Assembly (NCBI GenBank): GCA_021292105.1
Contig: CM037874.1
Location: 24,974,583 to 25,038,582 of the forward strand
DNA from: Anadara kagoshimensis
Taxonomy: Eukaryota; Mollusca; Bivalvia; Arcoida; Arcidae
Length of the DNA stretch: 64,000 nucleotides
Reading direction: 5' to 3'
Both the position numbers and the translations under genes were made by a program. Positions 41,258-51,954 of this stretch are shown here, one piece after another. Under the pieces are notes generated by a model that searched no databases, was not told where the DNA came from, and saw only the letters and a program-made list of their open reading frames with translations. Numbering within the stretch: the first letter of the stretch is position 1; the number at the start of each line of letters is the position of its first letter.

Positions 41258-41585
41258 ATTAGCTGACTTAGGTAAATGATCGCCTCGTAAATGGAAGGTC
41301 GCGGGGTTAAACTCCAGCCGGGCCAAACCAAGACTTGAAAAAGGGCAGTGACTATTCTGTCGCTAAGCACTCGGTATTTAGAAATTAAATTTACGGGTTC
41401 TTTAGAAGAGACTTTAAAACCCGATACCCTGAGTTACGGCAGGTCGCCTGACACAAGCAATGGTTGCACATTGCTCTGAGAGCACGGTAAAGGTAAAACA
41501 ATTGCAACTTTAAATATACCTGGTGACGTCTCGATATAAGTGAAATATTCTTGACTGAGACGTAAACCCCCCTTAATTAATCAAT
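41258..41585 (+). mobile_element. SINE family S1, diverged copy
   Basis: Has TTAGCTGACTTAGGTAAATG (box A region), CGGGGTTAAACTCC (box B), CAAGACTTGAAAAAGGGCAG and GACGTCTCGATATAAGTGAA. It contains an insertion-like stretch around 41430-41500. Confidence 0.75.
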
Positions 41586-41885
41586 CTATTACCAGCTATA
41601 CAAACTGATATAGCTGTATGATTAAATCGAGTACATTAATAACCCTATTTCATTGACTAACTGCGGTTTTAAATCTACTACATTGAGTATTAATTAATCT
41701 ACCCTGTTACTATTTTTAAACATTGATGGAATTTCCCTAAATTTAACTACCCGAAAAATTTTGCCATGACAAGTCTGAACACCTTATGTATGAAGAATAA
41801 ATATAATCATTATTCATGAGGTAGGCGTTACCTTTTTATTGTGTTAAAAATAGAACAAAGACGTTTCGTACGTCAATGTGATGAT

Positions 41886-41923
41886 CACGTGGTCTGTATT
41901 AGCAATACACACAAGTATTTAAA
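41886..41923 (+). promoter_or_regulatory. CACGTG box and TATA-like box upstream of the first BH3-like gene
   Basis: CACGTG at 41886-41891 and TATTTAAA at 41916-41923, 48 bases before the ATG. The same order (CACGTG, TATA, ATG) precedes the second BH3-like gene. Confidence 0.4.
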
Positions 41924-41970
41924 GAACATACGTTTTAAATAATCTCGGAGTTATATTTTTACTAACTAAC

Positions 41971-42168
41971 ATGGCACACATATACCGAAGCTTCTCGCTC
42001 AAAAAGCTTTGTCCATCAATGAAAATGACCAGGGAAACTGGACAGCTCCTGAAAAATATTGGTGATGAGTATAATGAAGAATACACACAGATACACCAGA
42101 AAAAGATGATTTTTAACAACTGTATAAGATTACTTTACCTGGTTAAACAACTCGTCAATCTTACCTGA
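41971..42168 (+). CDS. Small protein with a BH3-like motif (putative BH3-only protein), 65 aa
   Basis: The frame begins MAHIYRSFSLKKL and contains LLKNIGDEYNEEY (residues 26-38). Aligned to BH3 peptides, Leu27, Ile30, Gly31-Asp32 and Tyr34 fall on the h2, h3, Gly-Asp and h4 positions. BH3-only proteins of the Bcl-2 family bind Bcl-2-type proteins through this helix and promote apoptosis. After it come QKK and a fairly hydrophobic tail (residues 47-64). The stop (42166-42168) lies 11 bases before a possible donor CAG|GTAAAT at 42180. A strong acceptor, TTTTTCCTTTTCAG, ends at 42885. A paralogue at 47618 supports a real gene. Not recognised as a named protein; the BH3 call comes from one short motif. 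Confidence 0.5.
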   Translation: MAHIYRSFSLKKLCPSMKMTRETGQLLKNIGDEYNEEYTQIHQKKMIFNNCIRLLYLVKQLVNLT

Positions 42169-42885
42169 TAATATTACAGGTAAATGTTGATACCGTGTCA
42201 TTTAACTGAATTAATTTTCTGAAAATGGAGACTGCCATGTGTTACTATTGATATTTTTAAAAATGAAAAATCATATACAACGTTATCTTTGTCAACACTA
42301 CAACTTCTATTACATGCCTATTTGTATTTAAAAAATACAAATAAATAAATAAATTAATAAATAATCGAATCTTGGGTTAGAAATACCACACGACCAATTG
42401 GTAATGTACATTTAATTCTGATTTTATATATGTAAAGAAATAGTTGATAACTTTAAGGTTTCCCCTCTCTTTATTGTAGATTGGTCTATATACAGATATT
42501 TTTCTAGAATCCATTCAGTTTTGGTTAGTTACTAATAGATACAAGTGATTGAATGTGTAACATAAGTACTTTAAGATAAAAAGTTTGTGTGTACAAACGA
42601 TGTTTAAAGAAATATGTATCTTAAAAAAGAATATGGATGTTCTGTTTGACTGGCTAGCACTGGGAACATTTCTTGATTACACTTCTTTTGAACGACCTTA
42701 TTATTCATCTTGTTTTATTATTTCAAATAATTTGCAGAAATTTTAAATTATCCAAATCCTACCAAAAGTCAATGAATATTTAAATAGTATATAGTGCACG
42801 TCCGATTCTTATCTATAACTCGCAATAATAATTACATGTTATGTATTTCAAATTTTCTAAATCATTTATGGTTTTTCCTTTTCAG

Positions 42886-43256
42886 ATTTAAAACACAAAA
42901 AAGATTACTTCAAAAGAAGTTTTCGTATCCAGAGTGAGATAGAACTTCAGCGATGATGAATTTGGTAATACGACTTAAAAGTTAAAGCTATGCCACACTG
43001 AGTCAAGGGTGAATCAATTATGGTGACGTCACAACAGTAGAAATTCCTGGAGGAAGTTAAATTGAACACACACGAGGATGATTTTTAAATCTTTTTAAAT
43101 AACTATTACACATGGACATAAGATAAAAGAAGAGGAATTCCGCACATAGATAACAGAATAGGAACCCCAGGTGTTAAAATCACGAATGACGTCATACAGT
43201 GTTAAGAACTATTTTTTTCAAGCGATGAAAGGACTTGTGACGACACGGGTAATAAA
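42886..43256 (+). other. Possible 3' UTR exon of the first BH3-like gene
   Basis: It begins right after a pyrimidine-rich acceptor and reaches AATAAA at 43251-43256. The real 3' end is not established. The stretch has two TGACGTCA palindromes (43024-43031, 43187-43194), and a third lies just past it (43315-43322). Confidence 0.3.
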
Positions 43257-43813
43257 ACTAATGTACTAACAAAAACTTCCTGGATAATTGAAATCCCAGT
43301 GATGAAATGACTTGTGACGTCATTATTAACATGTGAAATTCAATTCTAGTCTGCGACAGTATTTTTTAACAGTCATAATGTATGACTTTAAAACTATTAT
43401 TATTTATTATTTTTTACAATTTGAAGTGTTCTATGAGAATATTGAGTCAATACTCTGTAAACATTTATTATATGTTGCAATGCCAAATATTTATTTATTT
43501 ATTTTTATTTCTTTCTGTATTTATATTTATGCGAATTGTGAATTTAGGGAAACTTGTTTGTAAAATACTTTTTACAGTTTTTATTTCATCTTTTTCTTTG
43601 TAATTTTTAAATTGTAAAAATTATTTTGTTTTTGAAAAAATACATTTATTTAAATACACACATAGAATTAGTTGTCGTTTTATCTTATATCATTTTCATA
43701 ACGAGTATGACTTGGTAAATAATATAATGGGCGTCATCACAGTCTTATCAATAAATCAAAAAGTTGTTTTTTAACGTCCCATCAGCAACTTTACGCTTAA
43801 TTCTTAAGTCTAT

Positions 43814-44120
43814 GACCACTGCGTTAGCTCAGATGTATACAGGAGGTCGTGGTTCGAATCCTGACCGGGTAGACAAGGCTTGGAAATATGTAGTGGCTGT
43901 TCTTTTGCCAAGCATTCGGCATTTAGAAATGAAAGTCACAAAGTCCTACGGAAAAAGACCATTAAAATCGATGTCCTTATCAGGGTAGGCGTGGTACACT
44001 AATTAACCTCCTTTCACATTGCTCTGAAAATATAAAATTTCTGTCACTACACCCATAGCTGATGTTGTCTCGATATAAGTGAAATATTCATGAATGGGTC
44101 ATTAATCTCAATTCAATCAA
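43814..44120 (+). mobile_element. SINE family S1
   Basis: CCACTGCGTTAGCTCAGATG, box B GGTTCGAATCC, GACCGGGTAGACAAGGCTTG, GCCAAGCATTCGGCATTTAG and the tail GATATAAGTGAAATATTCAT. The box A arm is slightly shortened. Confidence 0.85.
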
Positions 44121-44551
44121 TATACACGTCTATGTAGGACGTAAGGATATGTATTTCAGTCATGGTTTTCCGACCGGCTTTTCACTTTTGTGCTCTTACG
44201 GAACATTTACAGTGACAATACACTGGTCAACCATGTGGTATATTGGCATTGCAAAAGACACAACCCAATACACTGATACAGAGACAAACAGTAAAACGTA
44301 CATGCATTCGATCTACTCGAATAACAACTGCAACACAGAGAAGATGCTATTCTATTGTTTTGTTTACTATTTGTCATATTAAAACATTTTTGTCCGAGCC
44401 ATTGTTTTAAGGCATAAAGATTAACATACATCTACTGATGAGGTACTCCTCATAATGACAAAACTATGTCTAGTGATGTAGTTAAATTTTGCCTTCGTAT
44501 GTTTGCCTCATCCCCACCGTATTTGAACTTCAGGGTGTTTACTTAACAGTT

Positions 44552-44814
44552 GATCAATTCTTGTCCTCGTGTAAGTGGGAGGTCGTGGGTTCGATTCCCG
44601 ACCGGGTCTGATCCAAGACTTGAAAGTGGGTAGTGACTGTTCTTTCGCCAAGCACTCGGCATTACGAAATGAAAGTCACGGTTCTTAAAATAAACGAGGT
44701 CCCGTGTCACGTGGGCTTGGCACGCTAAAGAACCCTGCTGTATAATGCCACCAGCGCAACGCACTGACAAAATTTCTGCACCTTCGCCTATAGCTGGCGA
44801 CGTCTCGATATATG
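44552..44814 (+). mobile_element. SINE family S1, truncated at both ends
   Basis: Begins inside the tRNA head (CGTGTAAGTGGGAGGTCGTG) with box B GGTTCGATTCCC. It runs through the intact body and stops at CTGGCGACGTCTCGATATA without the last tail part. Confidence 0.9.
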
Positions 44815-44959
44815 TTTTGTATTTCCAATTCAAAACTCTTTTGTCACACACGACTGAATATTACAAATTAGATTTTGAATGAACATGATGTGTGAACTGA
44901 AGGTACCATACAAATGTTTGCGGGTAGATATTTTTGTTGTATTTGGCAACAAACAATCA

Positions 44960-45625
44960 GTATACAAATGGACAGAAACTATTCATTTGGTGATTTGTTT
45001 CTTTATTTGTATGAAACAATATCTGAAGAACCTTGTTACATCTGGAGAGAAGACTGTCACCAAATCGTTCAACTCCACATACAGATATATAGATGCCGTT
45101 CTGTCTCTTAATAATCCTAAATTTGGAGATTATATGAATGTCATCTTTCCTAGTGAGCTTGGAACAAAACAGAACTGGTACTTCAAGTTCTGTTTCATAT
45201 TTGGGCTTATACCTCATTTATGACACCCAAGGTTTTTTTAATTGGCTCTTTTTTGGTAAATTTAAATACACAGTTAACAAATTACAGAAATATCTAGAAC
45301 ATGTATAATACATGTATTGTACATTTGTATATCAATATATCATGAATTGATTTAGGCCAGAATGTCCTCTACAGAACATGCTCGTTCAATTTACATTAAA
45401 TTAAATGTATTAAACTAATGATATTTAATTACCTACATCCAAGGTTGTATTTGAAGCGATAACTTCATTTTTCTATTGCCAACTTTCCTTTTATATGTAG
45501 CAATATACCTGCTTCTCCTGCTTATGATGTAATTGTTTCACAATTAATGCGCTAAGGTAGAGCTTTTTACCATTACGGGAACTTTATACAACAAAGCAAG
45601 GTGCTTACAAATAAGTAGCTGACTA
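44960..45625 (+). pseudogene. Reverse transcriptase remnant of a retrotransposon
   Basis: The + strand frame includes FNSTYRYIDAVLSLNNPKFG then DYMNVIFPSEL. This corresponds to the catalytic YxDD region of a retroelement polymerase, with the second Asp replaced by Ala. After a gap and frameshift, 45481-45610 reads NFPFICSNIPASPAYDV, then SQLMR, a stop and GRAFYHYGNF, a later segment of the same polymerase family. Truncated, mutated and inactive. The class (Penelope-like or other) is not certain. Confidence 0.65.
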
Positions 45626-45649
45626 AGGGATATTGCATATCTGGGTTTA

Positions 45650-45895
45650 TCAATGTTCTCAAAAGTTTTATAGTCATCATTACAATATTGTTGATAAAAT
45701 CCAAAATTATCCTGGGTATTCTCATTCTCCATTTTGATCACACACATGACGGTTGTAGCTAGCTTAACAGGAGGCGCTTACCTTTCCGGCACACCCCACC
45801 GCACGCCCCTATTGTTTAACTAAATTTACCAGTTTTCAAAGTTTCATTTTTATACATTGTGATTTGAACATGGATCGGTATGTTTGATTTTTATT
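45650..45895 (-). repeat. Dispersed repeat family R1, copy
   Basis: CAAAATTATCCTGGGTATTC, TTTGATCACACACATGACGG, TAGCTAGCTTAACAGGAGGC and CTTACCTTTCCGGCACACCC. Located directly after the reverse transcriptase remnant. Confidence 0.75.
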
Positions 45896-45899
45896 TGTC

Positions 45900-47065
45900 T
45901 ATTTTGTAGACCATTTACTAGTACTTCTTCCACACCAAATGGCACTGTCAAAGTTCTACTCCTTCCGTGTTTACTAAACTTGTGCTTTATTATGACCACT
46001 TAGTCACGGCATATGCCATTTAAATACGCAACTGTAAGGTATTTTTAAACTTTTTAAAACCTTTTTTGGTAAAATTTGCATTTTACTAAAGGAAATGTGG
46101 TCTCGTTTTACATGAGTTGTATTATATATACCGTAAACGGAGGACCAAAATGAAGCTAAAGTTGACTTGAAGGTCTATATTTGATGTTTAATTGTTATGA
46201 GTGTAATTGTGCAGAGATCAAGGTGCATTTTCCTTTTATTACAGAAACAAGACTTTTTTTATAAGAAACTTAAAAATCTTAATTTTTTTTACCAAATTTC
46301 TGCACATTACAAATATAAAGTTCAATCACACACTTCCAAGAATACGACACAACAAGTAAATGGAAAAAAGAAAACCAAAATCACTAACAAAATGTTTTTT
46401 TTTCCTGAATTTTGTCTGATCAAAATAGACAGTTGAAGAAGAAAATGTTTCTTGACGTTGGTCCTATAGACAACTGTTGGAAAGAAGCAATATTGATGAT
46501 ATTATCCGATGTATAGAAATTAGACATGTTTCCTCGAGTAAGAATATAGATGACGAAACATTTGTCTAGAAGCATTATGTCATCCCGAAACAATTGTCTT
46601 GAAGTATTACGTCATATCAAATATTCACAAATACATGTAGTCATATACATGTTTATCACTTGGTGTGGTCATTTTGTTGTTCCAGTTTTTTTATAACAAT
46701 CAGTTCCGAAAATAAAATTAGGTATTGATGTTTTTAAATACTTAATTGTAAAAACACAGAAATACCAATAAACCAAAAACAACTTAACATGATAAATGTA
46801 ATTTTATCACTTTTTAATATCGCTAATCAAGGAAGTAATTTTTATTTTGTCTGAAACAATAATTTTCATTAATGAACTTTAACTAATGATTCAGCGCTTG
46901 AAGTCAAAGCAGAAAAAGTCAGAGCTCAAAGCTTTCATCTTATTTAATTATTAATTGCTATAATAAATATTGTGTATTGATTTTACACACCTCTAGGGTT
47001 ATAACCATATATGGTCTCTTACAATCGAGTATTGTGATCTAGTTGTAGTAAATTTGTATGGGCAA
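45900..47065. other. Intergenic sequence, no gene recognised
   Basis: AT-rich. A two-copy ~33-bp direct repeat (ACGAAACATTTGTCTAGAAG / CCGAAACAATTGTCTTGAAG plus TTACGTCAT) lies at 46551-46612. No supported coding frame. Confidence 0.5.
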
Positions 47066-47264
47066 ACAACACAGACCCGTCCGCTTGACTTTTTTTAATA
47101 TTTATTTATGCATGGGGAAAACAGGTGTTTTTTTTACCCAAATCATAAGGACACAGTAGACACATCCATTGTTTGTGTATTAACTAATTGCATACCCATG
47201 TATTGGTTAGATCATCCTATATGAATATTTCTAATGAAAGGTCAAGCCGACAGGTTAATGTTGT
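47066..47264. mobile_element. TIR element family B, copy 2
   Basis: Left end GCAAACAACACAGACCCGTC then CGCTTGACTTT. Right end AAGGTCAAGCCGACAGGTTA then ATGTTGTTT. Ends 250 bases upstream of the promoter of the second BH3-like gene. Confidence 0.6.
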
Positions 47265-47513
47265 TTTCCTATAGGAAAACAGATCAATTTGACACTTACG
47301 TTACGTTACAAATATGCATACATGCAAGCAGCATATCGTAGGTTATACCTTGTGACATGCAATGTTGTTATTTACATCCGGGCACTGATGTCGATTTCAG
47401 CAGGTGCGTGTTTATCGATCTTAATTGTTCTTGATGATCCAACTTGATTGTTGGGATTCCCTAACCACGACTCCGCCCAGATTTGTAAGAGAGCAATGAG
47501 TGTACAAACATAT

Positions 47514-47541
47514 CACGTGTCAATTTGTTTTTATATATAAA
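47514..47541 (+). promoter_or_regulatory. CACGTG box and TATA box upstream of the second BH3-like gene
   Basis: CACGTG at 47514-47519 and TATATAAA at 47534-47541, 76 bases before the ATG. A CCGCCC motif lies at 47473-47478. Confidence 0.45.
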
Positions 47542-47617
47542 GATTTTAAATTATTTTCATCAATCCAAAGGAAACATTTTGATTGATATACATTACCCGG
47601 AAATACAAAATTAATTA

Positions 47618-47869
47618 ATGCCGGATAATCCGTTACCTATATCCACTATAAGGGTAGTAGAGGAGAAATCTGTTGCCAAAGCTTTCTTAACAGTGCCCGT
47701 CCCAGTTATTGACCTACATGCCAAAAATATGGGAACTTTCTTAAGAATTGCTGGAGACATGTTTGAAAGCACATATAGAAGCAAAAAGAAAATGGTCATG
47801 AAAGATGTGACAAGTACAATTTACAAAACACAAGTCCAGTTTGTTGAAACAAAACGGAGGAAAAGATAA
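47618..47869 (+). CDS. Small protein with a BH3-like motif, 83 aa, probable paralogue of 41971-42168
   Basis: The frame starts MPDNPLPIS and contains MGTFLRIAGDMFESTY at 38-53. Met38, Leu42, Ala45, Gly46-Asp47 and Phe49 match BH3 positions h1, h2, h3, Gly-Asp and h4. Ala at h3 is small for the position. As in the first gene, KKM plus a hydrophobic residue follows the motif (KKMVM here, KKMIF there), and a Tyr follows further on. The C-terminus is basic (KRRKR). The TAA (47867-47869) lies six bases before a donor, TTT|GTAAGT, at 47876. A good acceptor, TTTCAATTTCTCTGTAG, ends at 48957. The longer frame, upstream TATA box and shared architecture favour a real gene. No named homologue recognised. 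Confidence 0.5.
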   Translation: MPDNPLPISTIRVVEEKSVAKAFLTVPVPVIDLHAKNMGTFLRIAGDMFESTYRSKKKMVMKDVTSTIYKTQVQFVETKRRKR

Positions 47870-48399
47870 CTATTTGTAAGTTGACTGTTTTTAATTTGTT
47901 TACAAAATGCTGGAAAGGTTGTTTATTATAAGCTGTAGATGTACACTTTGATATGCACAAAACAAATTCAAAATTCAAAAACTTGCATAACAGTTAGTAA
48001 TTGATTCGGAAAGAGTTTTTGAATACCAGTAAATAAATTACCAAGTACATGTAAATTGTCAGTCAGTTGTGGTGAAGGGCACTTTGTGCCACATTAGAGA
48101 CTTAAAGACTGATTTGATATATACAAATCAAATTATTCATTATTCCGAGAGCAAGCAACATATTGTCAAGATGCTTGTAGCAATTTAACGTGAGGACTTT
48201 TATCTTCACCTGATCTAGACGAGGTTTCAAATCTCTTGCTTATATTCCATTTTATTCGACCGAAGTTAGGGGTTTTATAATGTAGTAGTATCAATTTCAA
48301 ATATTTGTTTCTTGTGTTTTTTGTTTTTGTTATTTGGTTGGGTGTGTATGTGGTCGGCTACAAATGATTTTTTTTAATTTCCAATTATCTTTAGCTTAT

Positions 48400-48499
48400 T
48401 GTCATATTCCATTTTTTGAATTTAATCATAAAATACATTAAAAACGGTATTGTATTTTGAATGTATTTTATGATTAAATTCAAAAAATGGTATATGACA
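48400..48499. repeat. 100-bp near-palindrome, relative of the 49339 palindrome
   Basis: Arms TGTCATATTCCATTTTTTGA and so on through ACATT are about 40 bp, with one mismatch between them. They are separated by a short AT-rich centre. It lies in the predicted 3' UTR intron of the second BH3-like gene. Confidence 0.9.
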
Positions 48500-48957
48500 T
48501 TATTATAAACATACTATTTTCAGTCATTCTCTGTGGATTCTGTTTGTTTTAATTTATTATTTTGTGCTTGCAGTTACTTTGAACCCCTTCACCAAATAAC
48601 ATTTTATATGAATGTTATGAAATCCAGTATGCGTCTTAAATCGGAAAAAAGATTAATATATCGTGTTTTCTTCTTCTTTTACAGTTTCTCATTTTCATTC
48701 ATTAAGTTACAGATTTCTATTGAGTTCCATCTTTTACGAAAGTATTTGTCTTTTGTATCCTGTGAATTGGAAAAGTTTTGCGTCAGTTAATTTTCGGGAG
48801 TAGCGAAATAAGTGCAAATGGTTGTTAATTATATATTCGCCAAAATTGATAGATTGCTTTCGCGAATTTATGCGAAAAAACGAACGCAAAAAATCTCATT
48901 TAACAATTTTCAAAGTGTTTAGCTTTATAGTTTATTTTCTTTTCAATTTCTCTGTAG

Positions 48958-49165
48958 GGAATATGGACGAGAGATGTTCCAGCTTAGTTAGATTGTCAGC
49001 GGAAACAGATGCTTATATATGCTTTATTGGTTTGGACTGACCCCAAGAAATGTACAGTGAAAGTTTTTGGCAGCTGAAGTATTTTAAGAGACAAAACATT
49101 TCCCTTACTATTATACCCTACCTGTATAAATGGAGATAACAATAAACACAACATTAAATTATTAA
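48958..49165 (+). other. Possible 3' UTR exon of the second BH3-like gene
   Basis: It follows the pyrimidine-rich acceptor ending at 48957 and holds AATAAA at 49141-49146. A short frame (MDERCSSLVRLSAETDAYIC then FIGLD) opens 6 bases in, but the upstream frame has already stopped. A coding use through another donor cannot be excluded. Confidence 0.35.
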
Positions 49166-49338
49166 TCATCAAAATACCATTTTAGTCCTTTAGATAATTT
49201 AAATTGATCGAATTTCATTAAAAAAATCTTCATGTTTGTTTGCAATTAAAATGTATATTTTAATAAACCAATGCATGTTAATGTAAATGTTATTAGATTG
49301 CTCTTAAAAATACTGCGTATTAATCAAAGATGATTTAT

Positions 49339-49464
49339 ATTGTCATATACCATTTTTTGAATTTAATCATAAAATACATTCAAAAAATGGTATATGACAA
49401 TATTGTCATATACCATTTTTTGAATGTATTTTATGATTAAATTCAAAAAATGGTATATGACAAT
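49339..49464. repeat. Exact 126-bp palindrome built from two inverted 63-bp units
   Basis: Units 49339-49401 and 49402-49464 are exact reverse complements. Each unit itself has perfect 24-bp inverted ends (ATTGTCATATACCATTTTTT plus GAAT) around a 15-base centre. This could be a head-to-head pair of a minimal foldback element. Confidence 0.95.
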
Positions 49465-49609
49465 ATTATTCGTATGAATGTCTTCAGCGTGCTCTAGGAA
49501 TGACAACGATATTTCATCAATTATTTTATCGATGTTTTGTATACTTTTATATTAAACACATTACATAATTTGTGATTGCCTTAGTACTGTTTTTCAACGA
49601 ATCATTCTG

Positions 49610-49810
49610 TTAAAATCAAACACAAACGTACCGGTCCATGTTTAATTTGCATATACCAAAAGCAAAGTAAAGAAAACCTAACCTTAGAAACTGTTTAAAA
49701 AGAAAATGGGAAACTTGCAAATTCAGTTAAACACGCTAACTAACAATATGGAAGTAAGCAAGGATGCTACGGAAGGGTATGCACCTCCTGTCAAGCCTGT
49801 CAATTGAAGA
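49610..49810 (+). repeat. Dispersed repeat family R1, copy
   Basis: CACAAACGTACCGGTCCATG, AAAAGCAAAGTAAAG, GGAAGTAAGCAAGGATGCTA and GTATGCACCTCCTGTC. Confidence 0.65.
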
Positions 49811-50934
49811 TCATCAAAACTATGTTTCTGAATGCATTTTATTTTCCCTTATAAATGCTAGAACGTTTTGTTAAGCTGCTCTCCTTTGGTGTGCATAATA
49901 ATGAATATTGAAAGTATCTTTAACAAATAGGAGAAACTGATTTCTAGCCGCAAAAGGCGTACTCGTTAAAAACAAATAACAAAGAGTATGAAACAAAATT
50001 TATTGCTAAGAAATTCTTAATACCGGTAGTTGATGTCCGAGTCGCCTTATTGTTGTTAGCAAAACACACTTGCCTTCCAGATCTCGTGGCTGCATCGTCA
50101 TTCAAAGTTTCGTTTGAGTGGGATATGCCATGCTATGTGAGACTATCATTTACCATCCAAGAACTTGCGATAGCAATAAAAATGAAAGAACCATAACCGC
50201 TGATTAAAAGACCGCATTATTCCTTCAACCCAATATTCTCTTCTTTAACAAATAAAACAACAAAATATAATTTATACAGCTGATGTATGTGCTTACATAA
50301 TTATGAATTTAATTTTTGTTAACACCTATATATTGTGACACTAATTTATTTTACTGTTTGATAAGGATCAAAATGGCAGATTTAACCTAAAGTACACTTT
50401 AAAAATGAATAAACGGAAATTGGCTAAGATAAAAAAGGCTTATCAATACTAGTTATTGTATTGGCATGCATATGATGCAGAAAATGTCAAAAAGGTGCGT
50501 GACACTGAATAAAGGGCAGGGCATTACAACGAAACAAGTGCATAATGACAAATATATCAGGTGTCAAATACTGCACAAACAAAGAATATGATTACATAAA
50601 TAACAATAACGTGAACAAGCAAATACGTTAATGTTTTTAATGAAGTATTGTGTGGAAATCACTAGATCGGAAATTTATAAACAAAATTTTAGATGAATGG
50701 AATTTTTGCAAACTTGTCAAAATAAAGTAAACTAGAGAAATTAATGAGAATTTTTTATGTGAATAAAGGCGTTTTTATAAATCAATTTTTGTTATTGATT
50801 TTGCTGCGTTATAGATTCGGTGAACCTTAACAATGTTAACAGAAAATTTGAGAGGCAATATAAGGTAACTTAGAGTGTTATCGTAACCAAACGTAAACGC
50901 CAAAAACTAAGGCTTTATTTATCAAAAGATTTCC

Positions 50935-51135
50935 TTTCACACAATTTTGATTACACACGTGTCGGGTGTAGCTAGCTAAACAGAAGGTGCTTACTCTTCT
51001 GAGCACCCGGCATCACTTTCCTGTTGGAAGTTCACGTGTCTAACCTGACTTGTCAGTACCAAAGTTTTTAGTTTGCTTCTGAATTGTGATTCGGACATGG
51101 ATTAGTGTGTTTGTTTTTGATCATCAAAAGTATAA
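50935..51135 (-). repeat. Dispersed repeat family R1, well-kept copy with hairpin
   Basis: TTTGATTACACACGTGTCGG, TGTAGCTAGCTAAACAGAAG, the stem GGTGCT-AGCACC (50986-51007), CATCACTTTCCTGTTGGAAG and TTGTGATTCGGACATGGATT. Confidence 0.8.
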
Positions 51136-51285
51136 ATACTAAACGTATGGGAGACAAATGGCTAGATGAATCTTTCATGATTAACTGCATCTTAGTTTTA
51201 CTAAATTTTTAAATCCGACTCAAAGGAAGAAAAGTAATGTTCTTTCAGTTTATGGTTTACACTACACAAATGTTTACTGGCTTCA

Positions 51286-51541
51286 GGCCCCGGTTTCACA
51301 ATCATCCACAAAGATTTTATTTACTTAATTTTAGCATATTTTGACAATCTTTTATTGACCTGTGTGGAAACGTTTGTAATATGCAGATATTGTAACTTTG
51401 AAGTGATCTTCGAAATGATAATATCAATTCCTGAAAATAAAAAAAAAAAAAAAAAACCAATAAAAATATTAAGGTTTCAATTTGGCCAGATTAAAGTTTA
51501 GGAAACTCTTAGTCGAGAACTGATTGTGAAACAAGGGTCGG
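51286..51541. mobile_element. TIR element with GTTTCACAATCA ends
   Basis: The left end GGCCCCGGTTTCACAATCAT matches the inverted right end (CCGACCCTTGTTTCACAATC). An A-run of about 18 lies inside (51439-51456). No target duplication was confirmed. Confidence 0.5.
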
Positions 51542-51954
51542 ATGCCTATACAATTCGTATTACAACAGCTAGCTACTTTTATACGGTAAATTGCTTAATA
51601 CTTTGAAAACAACAATATGACCAGAAAATTTTTTTAAAATATGGAATTGCAGCCTCTTTTGGTATGAACTATATCGAGAACCATATATGCAACTTAAAAT
51701 ATTTACAGCATGTATTTGGCAAAAGATAGAAAGGTCATTTATGAACGATGAAATAAAGTACAAAGTAACTTAGTTTCCGAAATTCCCCGATTGAAGTTCA
51801 TGTGTATAATGTAATCTGCTATTTTATTTTATATGTATCTGTTATTGGATGAAATTCGGAGAATACATTGTTAATTTTACAATTCTCTATTCGGTCACCC
51901 CAGGACTTTTAATTTAACAATATCTGGGGTCAAAAAAATTTTCTCGAATGTATG

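Noticed and set aside
44543..44851. 102-codon - strand frame
   Set aside because: Antisense to an S1 SINE; the same peptide motifs appear in other antisense SINE copies.
46197..46436. 79-codon + strand Lys/Phe-rich frame
   Set aside because: Low-complexity A/T composition, no domain, no promoter or splice support.
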